Shown one piece after another: positions 1-8,706 of a stretch of DNA of 64,000 nucleotides. Both the position numbers and the translations under genes were made by a program. Position 1 is the first letter of the stretch, and each line of letters starts with the position of its first letter. Source of the DNA: an uncultured Naasia sp. (GTDB lineage Bacteria > Actinomycetota > Actinomycetes > Actinomycetales > Microbacteriaceae); assembly GCA_913778905.1 (NCBI GenBank), contig CAJYYA010000001.1, positions 62,001-126,000 on the forward strand, given 5' to 3'. The notes beneath the pieces were generated by a model. The model ran no database searches. It was given only the letters and a program-made list of their open reading frames with translations, and was not told the origin of the DNA.

Positions 1-387
1 CTCGACCGCGCCCGCACGAGCCTCCGCTGGTGGCGCGTCCGGGCACTCGACCACGCGGAGACCGAGGTGGCGCTCCGCCGGATCGGACTCGTCGACAGCC
101 AGATCAGGCACGATCATCTGGGGGTACTCGCCCCCGTGCGCGACGAGACCGACGCCGCCGCCCTGCTCACCCGCCTCATCGCAGAGGGCGTCCGCGTGAC
201 CTCGTACTCCCCCGCCGTCGGCGACCTCGAACACACCTTCCTCGACCTCACCTCCCGCCGCGACGACGACGTCGTTCCGCCTCGGCCGGCGGATCCCGCG
301 TATCGGGCGGACGCATCCCCGCCTCCGTCCACGACCGCCTTCCAGCGCCCCGCACGCGACGACAGCACCCCGGAGGAGGACCGATGA
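1..387 (+). CDS. ABC transporter ATP-binding protein, C-terminal fragment
   Basis: The reading frame is already open at base 1, so the P-loop ATPase core lies outside the window. What remains is about 128 residues, including an alternating beta-alpha stretch (RIGLVDSQ, LGVLAPVRDETDAAALLTRLIAEGVRV) and the segment SPAVGDLEHTFLDLTSR. This is the usual C-terminal signature of ABC-2 type exporter ATPases. The tail is rich in Pro, Asp and Arg. The stop overlaps the next gene's start as ATGA, so it is co-translated with the permease behind it. Substrate unknown. Confidence 0.8.
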   Translation, partial: LDRARTSLRWWRVRALDHAETEVALRRIGLVDSQIRHDHLGVLAPVRDETDAAALLTRLIAEGVRVTSYSPAVGDLEHTFLDLTSRRDDDVVPPRPADPAYRADASPPPSTTAFQRPARDDSTPEEDR

Positions 388-1427
388 GCTTCACCGACGC
401 GATCCGGGTCGTGGTCTCGCTCGAGTTGAGACAACGGGTCCGAGCGAAGTCCTGGTACATCCTGCTGGGCGTCTACGTCGTTATCGTCGCGGCCATCAGC
501 ATCCTGCTGCTCGTCGCGCTCCCGGCCTTCGGCTGGGCGGGCGGTGGCGGGGTGCTGTCGACCATCGTCTACTTCGTGCTGCTCCTCGGCACCCTCGTCA
601 CCCCGGCGCTGAGCGGCAACGCCGTCAACGGGGACCGTGCCGAGGGGACGCTCGCGACGACGCAGGTGACCCAGGTGAGCAGCACCGCGCTCATCCTGGG
701 CAAGTTCCTCGCGGCCTGGATCAGCGCGCTGGCCTTCCTCGCGGCGTCCGTGCCGTTCCTCGCCCTGTGCTTCGTGGTCGGCGGGGTGGCCTTCGACACC
801 CTGCTCGTCTCGCTCGTGGTGCTCGTCTTCGAGCTGGGCGTGGTCGCGGCCGTGGGGGTCGGACTCTCGGCTCTGCTGACCCGACCGATCTTCTCGATCG
901 TCGTCACCTACCTCGTGGTGGCCGCACTCTCGATCGGGACGCTCATGGTGTTCGTCCTCGCCGGCATCGCCACGCAGAGCACCGTCACGTCGACCACCCG
1001 CTACCAGGACTACTCGGGCTCGAACGGTGAGAGCGTGTGCAGCCAGTGGGAGACGACCACGTACACGACGCCGCGCTTCGATCCCTACTGGAGCATCCTG
1101 ATGGCGAATCCCTACGTCCTCCTCGCCGACGCGACCCCCACCCAGTACAACGCGCAGGGTGATGTCGAGGATCTGTTCGGCGGGATCAAGGTCGGCGCCC
1201 GGCAGGCTCAGATCGCTCCGGAACTCGACCGGCGATACGACTACTGCGACACGACGGACGGATATCCGGAGTCGAAATCGGCGAAGCAGGTCGTCGACAG
1301 CACGGTTCCGGGCTGGTTCGTCGGCGGGCTCATCCACCTGCTGCTCGGGGCGGGGATGGTGGGGCTCGGCATCCGCGCCACTCGGACGCCCGCGAGGAAG
1401 CTCGCGACGGGGAGTCGCATCGCCTGA
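384..1427 (+). CDS. ABC-2 type transporter permease
   Basis: A 347-residue integral membrane protein. The first hydrophobic helix is near residues 25-50, followed by a cluster of helices, including a glycine-rich segment (AFGWAGGGG). The motif GDRAEGTLATTQVTQVS, following the second helix, is typical of ABC-2 permeases. A polar loop of roughly 90 residues with two cysteines separates the penultimate and last helices. The ATG at 384 is preceded by a strong GAGGAGG ribosome site and overlaps the upstream ATPase stop. It is the membrane half of an exporter, substrate unknown. Many in-frame codons lie upstream of 384, but that stretch is a shadow of the ATPase. Confidence 0.85.
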   Translation: MSFTDAIRVVVSLELRQRVRAKSWYILLGVYVVIVAAISILLLVALPAFGWAGGGGVLSTIVYFVLLLGTLVTPALSGNAVNGDRAEGTLATTQVTQVSSTALILGKFLAAWISALAFLAASVPFLALCFVVGGVAFDTLLVSLVVLVFELGVVAAVGVGLSALLTRPIFSIVVTYLVVAALSIGTLMVFVLAGIATQSTVTSTTRYQDYSGSNGESVCSQWETTTYTTPRFDPYWSILMANPYVLLADATPTQYNAQGDVEDLFGGIKVGARQAQIAPELDRRYDYCDTTDGYPESKSAKQVVDSTVPGWFVGGLIHLLLGAGMVGLGIRATRTPARKLATGSRIA

Positions 1428-1465
1428 GCCGCCGGCAGCGACGTCCTGTGGTCGCCGCGACGGCG

Positions 1466-2122
1466 TCAGTCGGGCCGGCTCGCGGCGGCCTCCGTCGAGC
1501 GGATGTCGTCGCCGAGCCGACGGATCGCGGATCGGAGCGCTCGCTCCGCGTCGAGTCCCTGAGCGCGGGCGCCCTTGACGAGCTCGAGGAGGGCGTCGCC
1601 GAGGGTCGGCTCATCGAGCGATCGAGCCCTGTCAGCCGGCGAGACGTCGACCCCGACGTCGGCGGCACGGCCGAGGACCTTCTGAGCGAGCGCGAGTGCC
1701 GGCATCCCCATCGGGACTCCGTCCAGCACACTGGTGCGTTCCGCCTTCTCGCGACGCTTCAGCTCGATCCACTGGTCGCGGATCTCCTCCGTCGTGGTCG
1801 CCGTCGAGTCGCCGAACACGTGCGGATGCCTGGAGCGCATCTTCTCGGCGACGCCGCGCGCCACGTCGTCGATGTCGAAGCCCTCGTCGGTCCGGGTCGA
1901 CGCGATATCGGCGTGGAAATACACCTGGTAGAGCACATCGCCGAGCTCCTCGCGGAGGTCGTCTGGGCTCCCGGTCTCGATCGCCTCGATCAACTCGGCG
2001 GACTCTTCGACCAGGTAGGGGACGAGCGAGGCATGCGTCTGCTCCGCATCCCAGGCGCATTCCGCGCGAAGACGTCGCATGACCGCGGCGAGCTCGGTCA
2101 GACCGTCACCGGTCGTGGTCAC
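1466..2122 (-). CDS. mazG: MazG family nucleoside triphosphate pyrophosphohydrolase
   Basis: A 218-residue protein. The N-terminal half carries the MazG fold: LRAECAWDAEQTHASLVPYLVEE, then the metal-binding EEL.EELGD pattern (ESAELIEAIE and REELGDVLYQVYFHADIA), then SRHPHVFGD. The family hydrolyses NTPs or dNTPs to NMP and pyrophosphate, cleaning nucleotide pools and, in some bacteria, tuning ppGpp. GTG start at 2122 overlaps the stop of the upstream acetyltransferase (GTGA), so the two are coupled. It lies close to mfd, as in other actinobacterial genomes. The opening is WDAEQ rather than the usual CPWD, but the metal ligands are present. Confidence 0.9.
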   Translation of the reverse strand: MTTTGDGLTELAAVMRRLRAECAWDAEQTHASLVPYLVEESAELIEAIETGSPDDLREELGDVLYQVYFHADIASTRTDEGFDIDDVARGVAEKMRSRHPHVFGDSTATTTEEIRDQWIELKRREKAERTSVLDGVPMGMPALALAQKVLGRAADVGVDVSPADRARSLDEPTLGDALLELVKGARAQGLDAERALRSAIRRLGDDIRSTEAAASRPD

Positions 2123-2640
2123 GGCGTCGTCCCCACCGGAGCAGCGAGCAGTGCGACGACGAACGCACCGCCCTTGGTCGACTGCTCCCCCACCCGCTCG
2201 AAACCCATGCGCGCGTGGAACGCGAGCGACTCCGGGTTCGGGGGCTCGATGTTGACCTCGCAGGTGACCTCGCCGAGGCCCTTCTCCTCGGCCAGGGCGA
2301 AAACCGTCTCGTAGAGGCGCCGGCCGAGGCCTGCACCGCGGGCCTCCTCGGCCAGCACGATGCGATCGACGTACAGGCACCTCGTCCCCGCTGTCTCGGC
2401 CCGCTCGGTGAAGTAGACGTAGTTCTCGCTGTCGTACGCCGAATCGGGCCCGATGGCGATGAGGAAGCCCAGTACGGTCCCGTCGCGCACGGCGACAACC
2501 GCTTGCGTCGTGTGCGACACGAGGTCGGCCATCTGCCGCAGGTCGAAGATCGGCACGGCCGGATACGCCGCGTTGTTCAACTCGACCACGGCGGGAAGGT
2601 CGGCCGGCGCGAGCGGCCGCAGTTCGATGCTCACCGCCAC
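2119..2640 (-). CDS. GNAT family N-acetyltransferase
   Basis: A 173-residue single-domain GNAT protein. It shows the N-terminal RPLAPADLPAVVELNN, the central beta strand CLYVDRIVLAEEARGAGLGRRLYE, where R-G-A-G-L-G forms the acetyl-CoA pyrophosphate loop, and a C-terminal SLAFHARMGFERVG. The acceptor is not predictable. The N-terminal NNAAYPAVP and the C-terminal ST-KGG pattern suit the subgroup acting on small molecules or protein N-termini. Transcribed just ahead of mazG with a 4-bp overlap. Confidence 0.85.
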   Translation of the reverse strand: MAVSIELRPLAPADLPAVVELNNAAYPAVPIFDLRQMADLVSHTTQAVVAVRDGTVLGFLIAIGPDSAYDSENYVYFTERAETAGTRCLYVDRIVLAEEARGAGLGRRLYETVFALAEEKGLGEVTCEVNIEPPNPESLAFHARMGFERVGEQSTKGGAFVVALLAAPVGTTP

Positions 2641-2827
2641 ACCCTAGGCCGTGCGCGGCGTACCGAAACAGGGATACGAGCGCTCTCACCGACCGGTTCA
2701 TGCGGATCGGACGGCGAATCGACCCGCAACTCCTGGGGTTCGGTACGTCCGCCGTGCGCGTAACCCGGGGGCGCGGATGAGCCAGCCGGTATTCTTCAGG
2801 GCCTATGAAACGACGACGGTGGACGCG

Positions 2828-3757
2828 ATGAGCGACAGTCCCGCATCCGCTTCGCCGTACGAAGTCCTCGGTGTGCCGCGCGGTGCGTCGGACGACGAAC
2901 TGCGCCGCGCCTACCGGAGGTTGCTTCGGGAGACGCACCCGGACACAGGCGGCGATACGGCTCGCTTCGTAGCCGTGCAGCTCGCCTGGGAGCGGATCGG
3001 CACCGCGGAAGCGCGTGCCGCCTACGACCGCGGCAACTACGCGCCGTCCTCCGGCGGCGAGAGTTCCCGCACCTGGGCACCCTCGTCCTCGGGCGCGACG
3101 CACGCCGCCTCTCGTCCGACGGCCCGTTCGTACGGGCACCCCGGCGGGTGGCGACGCGAACGCTACCTGCGGCTCATTCAGGAATGGGTCGGACGCGGAG
3201 TCGACATCCCCGACCCCTACGCGTCCGAGCTCGTCCGAGGCGCTCCGCGCGAGCTGAGAAGACTCCTCGCCGACGCGCTCGCGGAAGAGCACACCGCCCG
3301 AGCGCTCAGCTCGCTCGGCATCGGCTACACGGTCTGGCACGACATCGCCACCGGGGATCCCGACGAGAAGATCGATCACGTCGTACTCGGGCCGACGGGG
3401 TTGTTCTCCATCCTGTCCGAGGACTACGGCGCCCCCGTCCGCACCCGACGTGGCGAACTCATCGGCGACGCCCTCGACGGCGAGCGTCCCCGCGACGGGC
3501 TCGCCTCGCGCACCAAGCGGCTGGCCCGGCGGTCACGCGTGAAGTTCAGCGGCATGCTCATCGTGCTGCCGGACACGGCGCTGTCGCAGGCTGTGGAGGA
3601 CTTGGGTCGTTCCTCGGGCGCGGTCGTTCTCGCGGTGCAGCGCTCTGTGCTCCCCCACCTCCTGCGGACCGGAGTCGAAGGGGCGCGCCCGATCGGCGGC
3701 ACGGAGATCTTCGACATCCGTACACGACTGCAGGCGACGATCACTCACGTGGAGTGA
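2828..3757 (+). CDS. J-domain protein with NERD-like C-terminal domain
   Basis: A 309-residue protein. Residues about 10-65 form a DnaJ J domain (SPYEVLGVPRGASDDELRRAYRRL, then HPD in RETHPDTGGD), so it should stimulate an Hsp70 ATPase. There is no Gly/Phe or zinc region. A Ser-rich linker leads to a second domain starting near residue 155. This reads EEHTARALSSLGIGYTVWHD, then DHVVLGPTGLFSI, resembling the NERD nuclease-related domain (core Asp followed by E/D-x-K). The usual catalytic Lys segment is altered (SILSEDYG), so nuclease activity is doubtful. ATG 2828 chosen because GGTGG lies 7-11 bases upstream; an in-frame GTG at 2819 is an alternative. Partner and role unknown. Confidence 0.75.
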   Translation: MSDSPASASPYEVLGVPRGASDDELRRAYRRLLRETHPDTGGDTARFVAVQLAWERIGTAEARAAYDRGNYAPSSGGESSRTWAPSSSGATHAASRPTARSYGHPGGWRRERYLRLIQEWVGRGVDIPDPYASELVRGAPRELRRLLADALAEEHTARALSSLGIGYTVWHDIATGDPDEKIDHVVLGPTGLFSILSEDYGAPVRTRRGELIGDALDGERPRDGLASRTKRLARRSRVKFSGMLIVLPDTALSQAVEDLGRSSGAVVLAVQRSVLPHLLRTGVEGARPIGGTEIFDIRTRLQATITHVE

Positions 3758-3803
3758 CCGCCGCCTGCGGGAATCGTGGTGCGGCTCGACGCCGCGGAGG
3801 GTC

Positions 3804-4184
3804 CTACTGGTTGATGACCGTGCTGCACTCGACGGTCACGCCGTTGACCGTGACGGTGCCCGACTCGCCGAGCGTCTGGCAGGCCTGGACGGCGTCGATG
3901 CCCTGGCTCGCTGCGACGCCGATGAGGATGAAGGCGACGATCGCGATGACGATGAAGACCAGGCTGACGATGATCGCGGCGACCGCGACGCCGTTCTTCC
4001 GGCCGGCCTTCTTGCTCTGGCTGAGGCCGACGATGCCGAGGATCAGACCCACGAGAGGGATGAAGAACGCCAGGATGAGGCCGACGATGCCGAGCGTCTT
4101 GCCGGGCGTGGCGGCGGGAGCTGCGGAGGTGTAGCCGGCGGGCGGCGGGGTCGGGCTGGACGAAGGTGCGGTGTAGTCGGACAC
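3804..4184 (-). CDS. DUF4190-type small membrane protein
   Basis: A 126-residue protein. A Pro/Ser-rich cytoplasmic N-terminus (PTPPPAGYTSAAPAATPGK) leads into two transmembrane helices: TLGIVGLILAFFIPLVGLIL, near residues 30-50, and AAIIVSLVFIVIAIVAFILI, near 70-90. They are joined by GLSQSKKAGRKNG, and a short extracytoplasmic tail carries two Cys. The paired-helix-plus-GLSQ pattern is the DUF4190 arrangement common in Actinobacteria. Function is unknown. It has an RBS (AGGAGA) just before the start and is monocistronic, convergent with the J-domain gene. Confidence 0.75.
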   Translation of the reverse strand: MSDYTAPSSSPTPPPAGYTSAAPAATPGKTLGIVGLILAFFIPLVGLILGIVGLSQSKKAGRKNGVAVAAIIVSLVFIVIAIVAFILIGVAASQGIDAVQACQTLGESGTVTVNGVTVECSTVINQ

Positions 4185-4349
4185 GGGTTCTCCTGACGTG
4201 CGGTTGACGCCGAGTGTTCGGCGCCTGAGAACCTATCGGTTTCAGCCCATTCATAGGTAGACCCCGTATCGGGCGGCGCGTCGCCATGGAATGCGGCTGT
4301 GCGCACCAGGTCGCGCGCCCGTCGGTCCGGTTGCCGCACGAACTCCGGC

Positions 4350-7300
4350 TCAGCCGGCTTGGACGACCGGAGCCGGAGTGGGGAGGAAGAGCGACTCGAG
4401 GACGTTCCGCACCCACCCGATGAGATCGTCGTCGGCCGGCATCTCTCCGTTCACGACCGGCAGCGGGATGAGCGCTGTGCCACTCTGCGCCAGGATCCGC
4501 GACTTCGGATAGAGCCTCTGCATGCGCACCTGCTTCGAGTCGGGCAATTCGGCCGGCGAGACGCGGAGGTTCGGTCCGACGATGACGACCTCGGACAGCC
4601 CGGCCTTCTGCGCCATCCGCCGCAGCCTCGACACCTGGATGAGCGAGTCGACCTCGCTCGGCGCGTCCCCGTATCGGTCCTTCAACTCGTCCAGCACGAG
4701 GTCGAGGGCGTCGTCCGCCGCGCTCGGCGCGCTCGCGGCCGACAACTTCTGGTAGGCCTCGAGACGGAGGCGCTCGCTGTCGACGTAGTCCTCGGGGATA
4801 CGGGCGTCGACGGGCAGCTCGAGCCGCAACTCGGTCTGCCCCTCGGCGACCTCGCCGCGGAAGTCGCTGACGGCCTCGCCGATCATGCGCAGATAGAGGT
4901 CGAACCCGACACCCGCGATGTGACCCGACTGCTCGCCGCCGAGCAGGTTTCCGGCGCCACGGATCTCGAGGTCCTTCAGGGCGACCTGGATACCCGATCC
5001 GAGATCGTTGTTGGCCGCGATCGTCGAGAGACGGTCGTGCGCCGTCTCGGACAGCGGCTTCGTCTCGTCCCAGAGGAAGTACGCGTAGGCGCGCTCACGC
5101 CCGCGGCCCACGCGACCGCGCAGCTGGTGCAGCTGGCTGAGGCCGTACTTGTCGGCCCGGTCGATGATGAGCGTGTTCGCGTTCGGGATGTCGAGGCCCG
5201 TCTCGACGATCGTCGTCGACACCAGCACGTCGAACTTGCGCTCCCAGAAATCGACGATGACCTGCTCGAGCGCGTGCTCGTTCATCTGGCCGTGCGCGAC
5301 GGCGACGCGCGCCTCGGGCACGAGCTCGGCGATCTGGGCGGCGACCCGGTTGATGCTCGAGACCCGGTTGTGCACGTAGAAGATCTGACCCTCGCGCAGC
5401 AGTTCGCGACGGATGGCGGCGCCCACCTGCTTGTCGGAGTAGGGCCCGACGAAGGTCAGGATCGGATGGCGGTCCTCGGGCGGGGTCGCCAGGGTGGACA
5501 TCTCGCGGATGCCCGTGACCGCCATCTCGAGCGTGCGCGGGATGGGCGTCGCGCTCATGGCGAGCAGGTCGACGTTGGTCTTGAGCTTCTTCAGTGCGTC
5601 CTTGTGCTCGACTCCGAAACGCTGCTCCTCGTCGATGATGACGAGGCCGAGATCCTTGAACTTCATGCCCTCGGTGAGGATGCGATGGGTGCCGATGACC
5701 ATGTCGATGGTGCCGTCCTCGAGGCCGGCGGCGACCTCCTTCGACTCCTTGGCCGTCTGGAAGCGGCTGAGCGCCCGCACCTTGACCGGGAAGCCCGAGA
5801 AGCGGTCGGTGAACGTCTCGAGGTGCTGGCGCACGAGCAGGGTCGTCGGCACGAGCATCGCGACCTGCTTCCCATCCTGGATGGCCTTGAACGCGGCGCG
5901 CACGGCGACCTCGGTCTTGCCGAAGCCGACGTCGCCGGCGAGCAGGCGGTCCATGGGGATGGGCCGCTCCATGTCGGCCTTCACCTCGTCGATGGTCGTG
6001 AGCTGGTCGACCGTCTCGGCGTACGGGAACGCCTCCTCCAGCTCGCGCTGCCAGGGCGTGTCCTGCGGGAAGGCGTGCCCCTTCGACGCCATGCGGGCGG
6101 AGTAGAGCTTGACGAGTTCGACAGCGATGTCGCGGACGGCCTTGCGGGCCTTGCTCTTGGCCTGCGACCAGTCGCTGCCGCCCATCTTGGACAGCTGCGG
6201 GGCTTCGCCGCCGACGTACCGCGACAGCAGGTCGAGCTGGTCGGTGGGCACGTAGAGCTTGTCGCCCGGGTAGCCGCGCTTGCTGGGCGCGTATTCGAGG
6301 AGCAGGAACTCGCGGCTCGACTTCACGGCGTTCCGGCCACCCGAGCTCACCTCTCGCGAGACGAGCTCGATGAACTTGCCGATCCCATGGGTGGAGTGGA
6401 CGACGTAGTCGCCGGTCTTGAGCTGCAGCGGGTCGACGACGTTCTTGCGGCGGCTCGCGAGTTTCTTGACGGCCTTCTGGTCGTAGCCGGCGCTGCGCCC
6501 GAAGAACTCGCGTTCGCTGACCAGGGCGAGCTTGACCTCGGGCTGCTCGAACCCGGTGTCGAGCGCGCCGCGCACGATGTACGCGATCCCGGGCTCCGGG
6601 TCCGCGGGAAACGCGTCGACGATGCGGGCGGGGAATTCGTGCTCGGCGAGGAGGTCTCGGCTGCGCTCGACGAGGCCCTGTCCACCGGCCGTGATCCCGA
6701 CGCTCCACCCGTCGCGCAGGCGGGCCCCGACGAGGTCGATGGCACCGCCCGACGGGCCTTGGACGCTGGAGACCGCCTCACCGGCGATGCGCTGGTATCC
6801 GGCCATGTCGACCGCCGCGGCGTCGTCGCTCGGCCCCTGGTCGAAGGTCGAGAGCGTCCACCACGCGCGGTCCCCCGCAGCGTGCTGCAACTGGTTGACG
6901 GTGAGGAAGTCACCGCTGGACAGGTCGATGGGGGCCGCCGCGCCGACCGTCGCCGCGACCCACGCGGCCTCGAGGAATTCCTTGTTCGTCTCGGCGAGAT
7001 CGACGGCCCGGCTCGCGACGCGCTCGGGCGCGATGATCGCGACGGCGGCATCGTCCGGGAGGTAGGACGTGACCGGGACGAGGCTGTCCACGAGCGCCGG
7101 CGTGAGCGACTCCATGCCTTCGACGGGGATGCCCTCGGCGATCTTCGCGAGCATCTGCGACAGGCTCGGGAATTCGTGCTGCATCTCGGCGGCACGCTGG
7201 CGCACGGCGTCGTCGAGCAGCAGCTCACGGCTGGCGGGGAGCTCGACGGAGGTCAGGTCGCCGTCGATCGAACGCTGGTCGGCGACCGAGAACTCGCGGA

Positions 7301-7928
7301 TGGTGTCGACCTCGTCGCCGAAGAAGTCCACGCGCACCGGGTGTTCGGCGGTCGGCGGGAAGACGTCGAGGATGCCGCCCCGGACCGCGTACTCGCCACG
7401 ACGGGTGACCATGTCGACGCGCGAATAGGCGAACTTCGGCAGGAGCGAGGCGACCTCGGTCAGGCCGGTGCCGCGCTCCCCCGCCACGAGCTTCACGGGC
7501 TCGAGATCGGTGAGTCCGGTCGCGAGCGGCTGCAGCGCGGCGCGCACCGAGCTGGCGACGATGAGCGGCCGCTCGCCGTTCCACTCCCTCAGACGGCGGA
7601 GGGCGTGGATGCGGTGGCCGACGGTCTCGGGGCTCGGGCTCAGCCGTTCGTGCGGCAGCGTCTCCCACGCGGGGAAGTCGAGGATCTCGGCGTCGGGCAG
7701 CAGGCAGCCGAGGGCCGTGCGCAAGGCCTCGGATTCGCGCCCCGTCGGGCTGACGGTGAACAGCACGGGCGGCCGACCGGCGGCGATCCTCGCCTCGAGG
7801 AGCCCGGCGAGAAGCGGGGCGTGGAGGCCGGGCGTGGCCGAGAAATCGGCGTTCCGAGCGATGGCGCGGGTTGCTGATGCGAACGACTCGGCACGCGTGA
7901 GGGCGCGCGTGATCCCCTGCAAACTCAT
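4350..7928 (-). CDS. mfd: Transcription-repair coupling factor Mfd
   Basis: A 1192-residue protein, full length for the family. It is a DNA translocase that displaces stalled RNA polymerase and recruits UvrA for repair of transcribed strands. The N-terminal third is UvrB-like (PVLFTVSPTGRE, LPDAEILDFPAWETLPHERLSP). A CarD-like polymerase-interaction segment follows (LKTGDYVVHSTHGIGKFIEL). The RecG-type motor domain has Walker A GDVGFGKTE near residue 660, DEEQRFGV near 767, SATPIPRTL, and the translocation motif QLHQLRGRVGRGRERAYAYF. The TRCF C-terminal domain closes the protein. It starts at ATG 7928 and is transcribed alone. A same-size open frame on the opposite strand is a codon-bias shadow. 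Confidence 0.98.
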   Translation of the reverse strand: MSLQGITRALTRAESFASATRAIARNADFSATPGLHAPLLAGLLEARIAAGRPPVLFTVSPTGRESEALRTALGCLLPDAEILDFPAWETLPHERLSPSPETVGHRIHALRRLREWNGERPLIVASSVRAALQPLATGLTDLEPVKLVAGERGTGLTEVASLLPKFAYSRVDMVTRRGEYAVRGGILDVFPPTAEHPVRVDFFGDEVDTIREFSVADQRSIDGDLTSVELPASRELLLDDAVRQRAAEMQHEFPSLSQMLAKIAEGIPVEGMESLTPALVDSLVPVTSYLPDDAAVAIIAPERVASRAVDLAETNKEFLEAAWVAATVGAAAPIDLSSGDFLTVNQLQHAAGDRAWWTLSTFDQGPSDDAAAVDMAGYQRIAGEAVSSVQGPSGGAIDLVGARLRDGWSVGITAGGQGLVERSRDLLAEHEFPARIVDAFPADPEPGIAYIVRGALDTGFEQPEVKLALVSEREFFGRSAGYDQKAVKKLASRRKNVVDPLQLKTGDYVVHSTHGIGKFIELVSREVSSGGRNAVKSSREFLLLEYAPSKRGYPGDKLYVPTDQLDLLSRYVGGEAPQLSKMGGSDWSQAKSKARKAVRDIAVELVKLYSARMASKGHAFPQDTPWQRELEEAFPYAETVDQLTTIDEVKADMERPIPMDRLLAGDVGFGKTEVAVRAAFKAIQDGKQVAMLVPTTLLVRQHLETFTDRFSGFPVKVRALSRFQTAKESKEVAAGLEDGTIDMVIGTHRILTEGMKFKDLGLVIIDEEQRFGVEHKDALKKLKTNVDLLAMSATPIPRTLEMAVTGIREMSTLATPPEDRHPILTFVGPYSDKQVGAAIRRELLREGQIFYVHNRVSSINRVAAQIAELVPEARVAVAHGQMNEHALEQVIVDFWERKFDVLVSTTIVETGLDIPNANTLIIDRADKYGLSQLHQLRGRVGRGRERAYAYFLWDETKPLSETAHDRLSTIAANNDLGSGIQVALKDLEIRGAGNLLGGEQSGHIAGVGFDLYLRMIGEAVSDFRGEVAEGQTELRLELPVDARIPEDYVDSERLRLEAYQKLSAASAPSAADDALDLVLDELKDRYGDAPSEVDSLIQVSRLRRMAQKAGLSEVVIVGPNLRVSPAELPDSKQVRMQRLYPKSRILAQSGTALIPLPVVNGEMPADDDLIGWVRNVLESLFLPTPAPVVQAG

Positions 7929-7998
7929 TTCATAGAGTCTAGGCGGGGCGTCCGACAGGACCCCGGGAAGAGCCGGGGAGGTGTTGCGCCCACGGCGA

Positions 7999-8706
7999 TC
8001 AGCCGGCCACGAGCCCCCCGTCGGCGAGTGTGAGCGTGCGGGTCGACGCTGCGCGCACCTTCGGGTCGTGCGTCGAGATGATCGCCGTCGCCCCCTCCGC
8101 GCGCACGACCTCCGTGAGGAGCGCGAGCACCGAGGCTCCCGTCGCGGCGTCGAGCTGCCCCGTCGGCTCGTCCGCGATGAGGAGGCGCGGAGCCGTCACC
8201 AGCGCGCGGGCGATGGCGACGCGCTGCTGCTGCCCACCGGAGAGCTCGTCCGACCGTTGGCGGGCATGATCAGCCAGTCCGACGAGCTCCAGCATCCGAG
8301 CCACCCGGGCCTCCCGCTCGTCGCGCGGCACACGGCGCACCCGGAGGGGGAGGCCGACGTTCTCGGCCGCTGTGAGGGCCGGAAGCAGCCCGAAGGTCTG
8401 GAACACGAAGGACACCTCGCCTCGCCGCAGCGCCGTCCGCCCGCGCTCGTCGAGGTCGGTCACCCGGATCCCATCGAGATCGATCTCGCCGGAGGTGGCC
8501 ATGTCGAGTCCGCCGATGCAGTTGAGCAGGGTGGTCTTGCCCGCCCCGGACCGGCCCACCAGAGCGACGACCTCGCCGCGCTCGACGTCGAACGAGACCT
8601 CCCGCAGCGCGTGCATCCGCGCCGCGCCGGATCCGTAGGACCGCGTCAGATCGCGCACACTCAGGATCGGTGCGGAGGCGTCCGTGGACATCGAGGACCC
8701 GGTCAT
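7999..8706 (-). CDS. LolD/MacB-type ABC transporter ATP-binding protein (second ATPase)
   Basis: A 235-residue ATPase of the MacB/LolD class. Walker A is GRSGAGKTT, Q-loop VFQTFGLLPALTAAENV, signature LSGGQQQR, Walker B LLIADEPTGQLD, and H-loop ISTHD. The family powers mechanotransmission or lipoprotein release through FtsX-type permeases rather than ordinary import. The start at 8706 overlaps the stop of the upstream ATPase gene (ATGA). It is the last gene of a four-gene operon with two ATPases and two large permeases. Unlike its neighbour it has no C-terminal extension. Confidence 0.9.
   Translation of the reverse strand: MTGSSMSTDASAPILSVRDLTRSYGSGAARMHALREVSFDVERGEVVALVGRSGAGKTTLLNCIGGLDMATSGEIDLDGIRVTDLDERGRTALRRGEVSFVFQTFGLLPALTAAENVGLPLRVRRVPRDEREARVARMLELVGLADHARQRSDELSGGQQQRVAIARALVTAPRLLIADEPTGQLDAATGASVLALLTEVVRAEGATAIISTHDPKVRAASTRTLTLADGGLVAG

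Noticed and set aside
4299-7877. A 1192-codon open frame on the plus strand
   Set aside because: It lies exactly antisense to mfd. Its composition (Asp/Glu/Arg/Leu/Val-rich, no motifs) is that of a codon-bias shadow in high-GC DNA.
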